From contig JAPOZF010000572.1 in the NCBI GenBank assembly GCA_026706165.1, positions 1-6,758 of the forward strand: DNA of 6,758 bases, in the 5' to 3' direction. Below, in pieces: positions 1 through 5,832 of this stretch. A program made the translations under genes and the position numbers. This DNA comes from Gemmatimonadota bacterium (GTDB lineage: Bacteria > Latescibacterota > UBA2968 > UBA8231). Below the pieces are notes generated by a model, which saw nothing but the letters and a program-made list of their open reading frames with translations, had not been told where the DNA came from and ran no database searches. The stretch's first letter is position 1. The number at the start of each line of letters is the position of its first letter.

Positions 1-1224
1 CATGCAGACCGCTATGTAGCCGCTCGTGGCCAGCACGTACAGCCCGATCCCGACCCAGAACGGGATGTCGCCGCGCCCCGGGGGCGGCGCCGATGAGGCC
101 GGCTTCCCGGCCCGCGCGCGCGCGGTCTGCCTCGCCGAAAGGAAGACGGTGACGAGGCCGATCGCGGCGACGGCGAAACCCATTCCAATGGCCACGCTCA
201 TCCACAGATCCACGGAGTTGGCGAACTCCGTGGTCACCGTGTCCATTCCCGGGCGCCAGATCGTCAGCAGGCCGGCGTTGTAGAGCAGGGGATTGACCAG
301 CACGTAAACCATGGCCATGAGGAAGCCGCCGACGACCACCCAGAACGGCAGCACGAAGCCGGTGATCACCACGCCGAGGTCGGTCATCAACCCGGTGGGG
401 CTGGCCGGGAGGAAGGATTCGGTGAGGAAGGTCGTGTCGATCCAGGGAATGGGGATGAGGTTGAGCGGCTCCTTCATGATCAGCCCGGTGAGGGCGGGCA
501 CGCCGACGTAGACGGTGCCGAAGAGGACCCCGGTCGTCATCCCGACGATGAAGACGTTCCAGCGCCACGTCTCCTTCTCGCCGGTCGACTCCGCCAGCGC
601 CAGCGCTCCCTGGGCGCCGACCGGCGCCATCGGGAACGGCAGATTCTCCATGTCCGAGGTGATGCGGAAGAGCGTGTAACCGGCGCCGAACCAGGCCACC
701 CTGGTGGCGATGTACTTGAAAGCGATGAGGGCGACGGCTGGGATCCACGCCTTGTGGAACAGGGTGCGGTGCACCATGGCGGGCGAATCGGCCGGCGGGG
801 ATACCCATTCGGGAATCTGCCCGGAGATGCCGAACCCCTCTGCCGCGGTGGACTGGACCAGGTACTGATGCCACATCGCCTCGGCGAAGGGACCGCCGGC
901 CAGCATCAGGCCGCCGCCGAGCACCACCTCCGTCAGGCCGCCGGCGATGTAGAAGAGGATGAAAACTTCCTGCTTGCGCAGGACGGTGAACGACCGCCGG
1001 GCGATCTCGGCGAACAGGATGATGGTGACCCACTCGGCCGCCGGTCCCATGCCGCGCCCGGCAATGAGACCGAGATAGATCGACCCGGGAAGCATGACGA
1101 AGCCGATGAAGAAGGCGCCGAGCACCGAGCGCATGTTGAAGCCATCCTCGAACTCGGACGGCACCTCCATCAGGCCGCGGTATTCTTCCAGGTCGCGGGT
1201 GGAGCGATCCCTCTCTTTCAGCAC
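1..1224 (-). CDS. OPT-superfamily-like (DUF6785/'peptide transporter' type) membrane transporter, N-terminal 408 residues
   Basis: This is an open frame of 408 codons without a stop; the 3' end runs off the window at base 1. The product is a polytopic inner-membrane protein. I see about eight hydrophobic segments, near residues 32-55, 62-80, 86-110, 158-180, 222-249, 282-310, 339-363 and 386-406. Two places resemble the oligopeptide transporter (OPT) superfamily: SIYLGLIAGRGMGPAAEW (48-65), like the OPT 'YLGLxxG' segment, and ENLPFPMAPVGAQG (193-206), like the OPT 'LPFP' signature. The stretch PGMDTVTTEFANSVDLWMS (325-343) matches my memory of uncharacterised DUF6785-type 'peptide transporters' of environmental phyla. 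Substrate is unknown; oligopeptides or metal chelates are only suggested by the superfamily. The GTG start at 1224 is chosen because an in-frame TGA lies at 1234-1236 and a purine-rich GAGAGAGGA precedes it; the next in-frame ATG is at 1170. Residues 364-386 form a basic Ala/Arg/Pro-rich loop, probably cytoplasmic. It follows the lipoprotein gene by 29 nt. Confidence 0.82.
   Translation of the reverse strand, partial: MLKERDRSTRDLEEYRGLMEVPSEFEDGFNMRSVLGAFFIGFVMLPGSIYLGLIAGRGMGPAAEWVTIILFAEIARRSFTVLRKQEVFILFYIAGGLTEVVLGGGLMLAGGPFAEAMWHQYLVQSTAAEGFGISGQIPEWVSPPADSPAMVHRTLFHKAWIPAVALIAFKYIATRVAWFGAGYTLFRITSDMENLPFPMAPVGAQGALALAESTGEKETWRWNVFIVGMTTGVLFGTVYVGVPALTGLIMKEPLNLIPIPWIDTTFLTESFLPASPTGLMTDLGVVITGFVLPFWVVVGGFLMAMVYVLVNPLLYNAGLLTIWRPGMDTVTTEFANSVDLWMSVAIGMGFAVAAIGLVTVFLSARQTARARAGKPASSAPPPGRGDIPFWVGIGLYVLATSGYIAVCM
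113..124. repeat. (CG)6 dinucleotide tract
   Basis: Twelve bases of perfectly alternating C and G lie inside the transporter gene. On the coding strand they specify the Ala-Arg-Ala-Arg part of a basic, low-complexity loop around residues 368-372. Alternating CG runs are prone to slippage and to Z-form DNA, but here GC-rich codon choice for Ala and Arg is enough to explain it. Confidence 0.6.
210..233 (-). repeat. Perfect inverted repeat, 10-bp stem with 4-nt loop, inside the transporter gene
   Basis: The arms CCACGGAGTT and AACTCCGTGG are exact reverse complements separated by four bases (CGCC in the mRNA). The mRNA would form a stable hairpin covering codons 331-339 (T-T-E-F-A-N-S-V-D). No U-run follows, so it does not look like a classical intrinsic terminator. 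It lies in the loop just before a predicted membrane segment. Whether it has a role or is a by-product of codon choice cannot be told from one sequence. Confidence 0.75.
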
Positions 1225-1226
1225 AT

Positions 1227-1235
1227 TCCTCTCTC
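1227..1235 (-). promoter_or_regulatory. Likely ribosome binding site of the transporter gene
   Basis: The coding strand reads GAGAGAGGA immediately before ATGTG. It is the only purine-rich stretch between the in-frame TGA (1234-1236) and the first start codon, so it supports the GTG at 1224. The spacing from AGAGG to the GTG is short (about 3 nt), so initiation may be weak or helped by translation arriving from the gene upstream. Confidence 0.45.
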
Positions 1236-1253
1236 AGGGCGGGAGACCGTTTC

Positions 1254-1967
1254 TCAACGGCGGAACTGGTCGGGCAGAGAGGCGAGGAACAGGATGACGA
1301 GGATCCCCGCCAGGAGGAAGTGCCAGAAATGCGTGCGTCCCGATTTGACCGTCACCTGCCCGGCAAAAGAGGCGGTGTCCTCGATGGCCATGGTGAAGTC
1401 CCAGGTGGCGGTGCCCCCTTCTGTCCGCGCCGCCGAAGGAGATTCGAGCAACCGGCCTGGCATCTCGACCGCAATCCGGACCTCCACCGGAGGCAGCGGC
1501 TGTTCGCGCGCCCTGGTCAGGGCGGCGGCGCCGGGACGTATGTTGAACGTCTCCCGGAAGGAGTAGGTGGTCGCCGGGAGAGTGCGGTAGACGTCGAACT
1601 CCACCGCGTCCCCTTCCTCGTAGGGGCCCAGCTCGATCCACTGGCCGAAGAGGCTCCGCAGCTCGCGGTCGGAAATGCCGTCGGCATCGTGGGATTCCCT
1701 CGTGAGGACCCGGTGGAAGCGCCCGTCCTCGACATGGGTCCTCTCCCTCCACCGGTCCGGGGCGGGAACCAGCTGCCCCCCGGACTCGTGCGCTTGCATC
1801 AGGAGGGGCCCGAACTCCTCGTCCACGGACAGGTCGAGACTGCGCAGCGTCCCGCCGTCGGCGGCGACGGCCGTGTTGAGACGGACATGCAGACAACCGG
1901 AAGCCGTGAGGAGAGCGAACGCGAGCGCGGCGAGCAGCGGGGAATGAACCGGTCCGCTCCCGCTCAT
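1254..1967 (-). CDS. LppM/DUF3153-like lipoprotein with C-terminal membrane anchor
   Basis: The product has 237 residues. An uncharged hydrophobic N-terminus (about 10-24) ends in TASGC, a plausible lipobox with Cys25 as the lipidated residue. The middle (about 26-205) has alternating polar and hydrophobic residues that suggest beta strands. A single hydrophobic helix (about 213-231, HFWHFLLAGILVILFLAS) is followed by the short tail LPDQFRR. The layout of lipobox, beta-rich domain containing a 'PGRLLES...GTATWDF' segment (170-191), and C-terminal helix resembles the LppM/DUF3153 family; this is by pattern only, without an alignment. Function of that family is poorly known and no catalytic motif is seen. 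The predicted site is the periplasmic face of the inner membrane, held at both ends. The ATG shares its A with the TGA of the preceding gene, and no Shine-Dalgarno is visible, so translation is probably coupled. It could instead be an unrelated lipoprotein of the same layout. Confidence 0.8.
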   Translation of the reverse strand: MSGSGPVHSPLLAALAFALLTASGCLHVRLNTAVAADGGTLRSLDLSVDEEFGPLLMQAHESGGQLVPAPDRWRERTHVEDGRFHRVLTRESHDADGISDRELRSLFGQWIELGPYEEGDAVEFDVYRTLPATTYSFRETFNIRPGAAALTRAREQPLPPVEVRIAVEMPGRLLESPSAARTEGGTATWDFTMAIEDTASFAGQVTVKSGRTHFWHFLLAGILVILFLASLPDQFRR

Positions 1968-1969
1968 CA
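1965..1969 (-). promoter_or_regulatory. TGATG stop/start overlap (translational coupling site)
   Basis: The coding strand reads TGATG: TGA (1967-1969) ends the DUF5683-like gene and ATG (1965-1967) starts the lipoprotein gene. The 20 or so bases before it show no Shine-Dalgarno-like stretch, so reinitiation by terminating ribosomes is the likely way the second gene is translated. Confidence 0.7.
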
Positions 1970-2545
1970 GAGGCCGTGCCAGGTGATGCCCACTCCCGGC
2001 GACCGGTCGATCATCCTCGCGCTCAACCGCAACCGCTCCGGCGCTTCCCGGCGCGCCTCCCGGGCGCCGTTTCCGGGTGCCGCGAAGAACAGTATGTCGA
2101 CCATGTTGTACACGTAGATGCCTGCCGACAGATAGGCGAGCTGGCGCCAGCTGTGGTAGCTGTCCAGGTCCTCTTCCATACCCTTGAGCGTCTGCCAGCG
2201 CTCCTCCGCCTGTTCGAACCGTCCCCCGTTGCGCAGGGCGAGGTAGCGCTCCGTTTCCTGCTCGTGCCGCCCCTTGAGCGTCTTGTAGTTCTCGTTGGCG
2301 TTGACCGCCACGACGAGCGTGGTCAGCTCCCCGAGGAAGATGCCGAGGCCCTTGAAGCGAGAACCCAGGGCCACCTGTCCGAGACCGGGAAGAACCGCGG
2401 ATATGGCAATGGCCCGCTTTTTCCCGGCGCGCTGCCGCTGGGTGAAAGTCTCCTCGGGAAACACCTGGGCGCCGGCCGGATCGAGTGAAACGGCCGCTGC
2501 GAGGAAGAGGGCCAGGGGGCAGATCAGAAGTCGGTGCACCTGCAT
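1967..2545 (-). CDS. DUF5683-like membrane protein with signal peptide
   Basis: The product has 192 residues. Residues 1-26 form a typical signal peptide (basic MQVHR, hydrophobic core, AGA|Q cleavage site). Then comes a basic stretch RQRAGKKR (37-44), a hydrophobic region carrying PGLGQ (53-57), and a membrane helix at about 66-82. A charged helical segment of about 50 residues follows (84-133, many Glu, Arg and Gln), then a second membrane helix near 135-155 with Asp150 before ILFF, and a short beta-like tail ending GVGITWHGL. The 'lPGLGQ...kG' segment, the paired helices and the late Asp match what I know of DUF5683, a domain of unknown function common in Bacteroidota and related lineages; this is pattern recognition only. 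The frame is open upstream to 2659, but ATG 2545 is chosen because it alone puts the signal peptide at the N-terminus and lies 13 nt after the TPR gene's stop. Confidence 0.83.
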   Translation of the reverse strand: MQVHRLLICPLALFLAAAVSLDPAGAQVFPEETFTQRQRAGKKRAIAISAVLPGLGQVALGSRFKGLGIFLGELTTLVVAVNANENYKTLKGRHEQETERYLALRNGGRFEQAEERWQTLKGMEEDLDSYHSWRQLAYLSAGIYVYNMVDILFFAAPGNGAREARREAPERLRLSARMIDRSPGVGITWHGL

Positions 2546-2547
2546 TT

Positions 2548-2555
2548 CCCTTTCC
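2548..2555 (-). promoter_or_regulatory. Weak ribosome binding site of the DUF5683-like gene
   Basis: The coding strand reads GGAAAGGG just before AAATG. The GGA at 2553-2555 is 7 nt from the ATG at 2545, an acceptable spacing but a poor match to the consensus. It lies in the 13-nt gap after the TPR gene's TGA. Confidence 0.4.
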
Positions 2556-2558
2556 GGA

Positions 2559-5500
2559 TCAGAGACGGTTGGCGGTGATCCATTCCCTGTGGGCCCTGGC
2601 GAACTGATAGGCTTCGGCCGTCGCCTTCCCGTCCTCGTAGGCCTGGTAGACCATGTCATACGCGGCGACTGCCTCTTTCCAGCGGTTCAGGCTCTCGTAG
2701 CAGATGCCCATGTTGACCAAGGCGCCTGTGTGGCTCTCCGTGCCGGGATACTGTTCGACCACCTGCTGAAAGAGCGCGATTGCCCGCCGGAATTTCTCCG
2801 GATCCTTGTCTGCCATCGCCTCCCTGTACGGTTCGACCGCTTTCTGGTAATCGAGAAACGCCAGGCTCTCCCGGAGCCCCGCGATCAGGTCCGGGACCTT
2901 CCCGGCCAGTGGATTGCGCGGGTAGAGCTCGGCGACCTTCCGGTAGGCATCGAGGGCCTCCCGGTAGTTCTCCTGGTTGTAGTGATAGTCACCTATGGAA
3001 AACTGGGCGCTCGGACCGAACTCGCTGTCGGGAAAACGCTCGACCAGTTGTCGAAAGACGGCGGCAGCTTCGGCGCCGCGGTCCCTTTCAAGCAGCGCCC
3101 ACGCCTTGTTGTAGAGGGCGCCGTCCACCTGGTCGGACTGCGGGTGCTCATCGAGGATTCGCTGGTAGTAGGAGAGAGACTCCTCGAAGCGGCCGAGATT
3201 GAAACAGCTCTCGCCGGCCCGGTACAGGGCGTCGGGGGTCACGTCCAGCCCGGGGAAACGGCTCGCCATTTCGGAGAACAGGGAGGCGGACCGTTCGAAG
3301 CGGGTGAGATTGAAATGGGAGTAGGCCGCGTAGTAATAGGCATAGGGCAGATTCGGATCTTCTCCGAACTCCCGTATGAAGGCCTCGAAGGAATCGGTGG
3401 CCCTGTCCAGGTCGTCCAGCTGCATGCGGGAACTGGCCACGGCGAAGCGCATGTCCGGGGCGTAGAAGCCCGACGGATAGGAACCCAGGGCCTCTGCATA
3501 GGTTTCGATCGCCGCTTCGTGCATGCCGCGCCGCACGAACGTATCCCCGAGCAGGTAGAAGGCGCGCTCCTTGATGAAATAGTCCCCCTGCTCGGCGCGG
3601 GTGTCCGCGAAGGGCAGCCCGATGACCTGGCGGGCGAGCCGGGCGGCATCTTCGTCCCGCTCCAACCCGTGGTAGAGTTCGGCCAGCAGGAGCAGGTACT
3701 CCGCCTTTTCAGCCGGATCGGCCGCTTCCTCGGCAAGGATGCGATAGTTTTCGAGGGCCTGTTCCTCCCGGTGCAGCTCGATGCGCGCCTTGCCCAGCAT
3801 CCGCTGTGCAGCCCGGCGCACTTTCAGGTCTTCGGCGTCGGTCAGGACCACCAGGAGGGCCTCGGCCTCCGCGTAGCGCTCGAGTTGCATCAGACAGACG
3901 CCGCGGCTGTAGCGGACGCTCTCCGCCAGTCCGGGGTCTTCGAGCAGCTCGAGGGCTTCGCCGAACCGGAGGGCGGCCTCTGCGTAGGCCTCCCTGCCCA
4001 CCAGGGCCTTGCCCTGCAGGTAGTGGTTGAGCCCGCGCTCGGGGCCTTCGGCGAGCGCCAGGGCCCCGGCGAGCTCTTCCAGCGCGCGATCGAACTTCCC
4101 CATGGCCATCAGAAGCTGGGCGGCCTCGTGGCGCGCCTTCACGTAGAGGGCGGATTCGGTTCCGATTCCGAGGAAGTTGCCGACAGCCAGCTCGTCGAGG
4201 CCGGCTTTCTTCCGGGCGATGGCCAGCTCGAAAAAGGCGGTGTCCAGCCGGGGCGAATCGCCGTAGTCGGCCACGATCCGTTCGTAGGTCTCGACAGCGC
4301 TTGCGTACGAGCCCTGGTTGAAGTGCATGCGGGCGATTTGGAAGAGTGCGCCGGGAGCGTACTCGTCCCGGGGATGCTCCCGTGCTATGAAGTCGAACTT
4401 CTCCATTGCCCGGGCGCGGCCCCCGGCGGTGTCCATCGTCTGGTAGGAGAGTCCGATGTTGAAGTGGCAGGCCAGTCCCAGCCAGCTGTCCGGGAATTCC
4501 TCCAGCACCGCTTCGTATTCATCGACGGCACTCAGCAGGTGCGGTACTGCCTGCCGGGAATCGCCGCTTTCCCGCTGCCCGCGGGCCAGCTCGTAATAGG
4601 ACCGTCCGACCTTGTAACGCGCCTCGTCGACACCGAACCCGGCCGCCCTGGCCGCGTCGGCGTAGGCTCCCATGTAGAGTCTGTACTCGTCTATGGCCTC
4701 TTCGAAGCGCCCGGTCTGGTAGTAGCGCTCGCCCAGAAGCGACGGCCCGCCCACCCCGAAGGCGGGATCGGCTACCCAGTCTATCGCCTCGCGGTAGATG
4801 GCCACCGCCCGGTCGAACTGACCTGCCTGCTGGTACATGTCGGCCAGGCGCCGGTATGCCTCTTCGGCCAGGGAGCGCTCCCTGGTGAACAGCCCGATGG
4901 CGCTGCGGTAGACCTCGGCCGCGTTCTCGTACTCCCCGAGGTTGGCGTAGCAGGAGCCGGCTCTGATCTGTGACTTCATGGCCAGCTCCAGCACCGTCTC
5001 GTCGACCAGGTCGGCGATCTTCTCCCGGCGCATTCGCGCCAGCTCCTCGTCGGTCAGCTGGTCGATCCGGGCCAGCTCCACGAGGCGCTGGTAGTAGGGC
5101 AGGGCCTCCCGGTACCGCCCCTTGCTGTAGTGGCTCTCGCCGATATGGAACAGGGCCCGGTCGTGCTGGTACCCCGACGGAAAACGCGCCACCAGCTCCT
5201 CGAATGCCTCCACGCTCGGTCCGTACTCCTCCAGCTCGTAGTAGGACCAGCCGATGTCGTAAAGGGCGCTCCTCGTGTAGCGGCTCTCCGGGTACCTCTC
5301 GATGAGGCGGCGCGCCTCCCGTATGGTGCGCTCGTAGTCGCCGCTTTCGTACAGCACCTTGACGATGCGGTTGCGGGCGAGCTCCTGCAGGTCGGCGTTC
5401 CCGGTCTGCCCTTCCGTCTTCTCGAAGAACCGGATGGCCAGCGTCCGGTGCTCCCGCGCGCTCTCGCGATGGCGGTCCCGCCGCTGTTCGCTGGCGGCGC

Positions 5501-5804
5501 GGCGGGCGAGCTCCAGCTCCTCCCGGGCCATCTTGAAGTAGGAGTTCCCGGTCTGGTAGAGCGCCACGTCCCGGACCGGCGCGGAGATTTCTCCCACCGC
5601 GTAGGAGAGCGAGTCGGTCTCGAGGAAACGGCTTTCGACCGCGGTGATCAGGCCGTACTTCTCCACCGCCTGGTCGTACGCCCCCGAGGCGTAGAACTTC
5701 TGCCCCTCCTCGAACCACCACTGGAGGTCGCTCGCGGTGGGAACGTTGCGCGCCGCGGCGATCAACAGGGACAGGCCGGCGAGAATACCCCAGCCCACGC
5801 TCAC
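2559..5804 (-). CDS. Giant tetratricopeptide-repeat (TPR) protein, exported or membrane-anchored
   Basis: The product has 1081 residues and is almost wholly TPR helices. It begins with a hydrophobic segment (4-18) that lacks the usual basic residues, so it may be a signal peptide or an uncleaved anchor. About 20 TPR-like units run from near residue 79 to 1058, spaced about 34-38 residues. The clearest are 857-888, 894-925 and 931-962, with the 'ALYxxGxxxYxxGxYxxAxxxYxxxxxxxP' pattern. This BamD/YbgF-like style with 'fP.S' turns is usual in periplasmic scaffolds. Irregular inserts occur at about 96-125 (Arg/Glu-rich) and 247-276. Four of five cysteines (285, 637, 867, 1035) fall at the same TPR position, just before the helix-A aromatic. 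No enzyme domain is seen. The GTG start at 5804 is firm: an in-frame TGA lies at 5811-5813 and a perfect Shine-Dalgarno sits 9 nt upstream. It probably acts as a protein-binding scaffold for envelope partners, perhaps the neighbouring products. Confidence 0.93.
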   Translation of the reverse strand: MSVGWGILAGLSLLIAAARNVPTASDLQWWFEEGQKFYASGAYDQAVEKYGLITAVESRFLETDSLSYAVGEISAPVRDVALYQTGNSYFKMAREELELARRAASEQRRDRHRESAREHRTLAIRFFEKTEGQTGNADLQELARNRIVKVLYESGDYERTIREARRLIERYPESRYTRSALYDIGWSYYELEEYGPSVEAFEELVARFPSGYQHDRALFHIGESHYSKGRYREALPYYQRLVELARIDQLTDEELARMRREKIADLVDETVLELAMKSQIRAGSCYANLGEYENAAEVYRSAIGLFTRERSLAEEAYRRLADMYQQAGQFDRAVAIYREAIDWVADPAFGVGGPSLLGERYYQTGRFEEAIDEYRLYMGAYADAARAAGFGVDEARYKVGRSYYELARGQRESGDSRQAVPHLLSAVDEYEAVLEEFPDSWLGLACHFNIGLSYQTMDTAGGRARAMEKFDFIAREHPRDEYAPGALFQIARMHFNQGSYASAVETYERIVADYGDSPRLDTAFFELAIARKKAGLDELAVGNFLGIGTESALYVKARHEAAQLLMAMGKFDRALEELAGALALAEGPERGLNHYLQGKALVGREAYAEAALRFGEALELLEDPGLAESVRYSRGVCLMQLERYAEAEALLVVLTDAEDLKVRRAAQRMLGKARIELHREEQALENYRILAEEAADPAEKAEYLLLLAELYHGLERDEDAARLARQVIGLPFADTRAEQGDYFIKERAFYLLGDTFVRRGMHEAAIETYAEALGSYPSGFYAPDMRFAVASSRMQLDDLDRATDSFEAFIREFGEDPNLPYAYYYAAYSHFNLTRFERSASLFSEMASRFPGLDVTPDALYRAGESCFNLGRFEESLSYYQRILDEHPQSDQVDGALYNKAWALLERDRGAEAAAVFRQLVERFPDSEFGPSAQFSIGDYHYNQENYREALDAYRKVAELYPRNPLAGKVPDLIAGLRESLAFLDYQKAVEPYREAMADKDPEKFRRAIALFQQVVEQYPGTESHTGALVNMGICYESLNRWKEAVAAYDMVYQAYEDGKATAEAYQFARAHREWITANRL
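4868..4885. repeat. Perfect 18-bp palindrome within the TPR gene
   Basis: CCAGGGAGC is followed directly by its reverse complement GCTCCCTGG, with no spacer. It spans codons 307-313 of the TPR gene (T-R-E-R-S-L-A). Such symmetric sites can bind dimeric proteins or be cruciform-prone, but the position deep inside a coding region and the GC-rich background make coincidence quite possible. Confidence 0.6.
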
Positions 5805-5810
5805 GGCAGC

Positions 5811-5820
5811 TCACCTCCTT
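5811..5820 (-). promoter_or_regulatory. Perfect Shine-Dalgarno sequence of the TPR gene
   Basis: The coding strand reads AAGGAGGTGA, fully complementary to the usual 3' end of bacterial 16S rRNA (TCACCTCCTT on the plus strand here). The GGAGG core is 9 nt from the GTG at 5804. Its last three bases are also an in-frame TGA, which rules out any earlier start. It is much stronger than the ribosome sites of the genes downstream. Confidence 0.92.
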
Positions 5821-5832
5821 CAGCGCGCTTCA

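Noticed and set aside
210..233. The hairpin in the transporter gene as an intrinsic terminator
   Set aside because: No run of U follows the stem and the reading frame continues through it for at least 70 more codons.
754..1566. A 270-codon plus-strand frame over the transporter start and the lipoprotein gene
   Set aside because: It is antisense to two genes with convincing signal, lipobox and membrane features, and its product is a low-information mix of His, Gly, Arg and Glu.
1234..1896. A 220-codon minus-strand frame inside the lipoprotein gene
   Set aside because: It is out of frame with the 237-residue product, which has the lipobox, C-terminal helix and coupled start. The shadow is Arg/Pro-rich without structure.
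2546..2659. A 38-codon N-terminal extension of the DUF5683-like protein
   Set aside because: It would overlap the TPR gene and bury the signal peptide behind an Arg/Pro-rich leader. The ATG at 2545 gives a normal signal peptide.
2295..4973. An 892-codon open frame on the plus strand, antisense to the TPR gene
   Set aside because: It is in the codon register where its codons are the exact reverse complements of the TPR codons, so it stops only where the TPR gene uses TTA, CTA or TCA, which GC-rich genes avoid. Its end at 4971-4973 is Ser278 (TCA) of the TPR protein. The minus-strand product has clear repeated TPR motifs; the plus-strand product has none.
4519..5814. A 431-codon minus-strand frame overlapping the first part of the TPR gene
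   Set aside because: It is a frame-shifted reading of the TPR gene, dominated by Arg, Gly, Pro and Ala, as expected for an out-of-frame GC-rich sequence.
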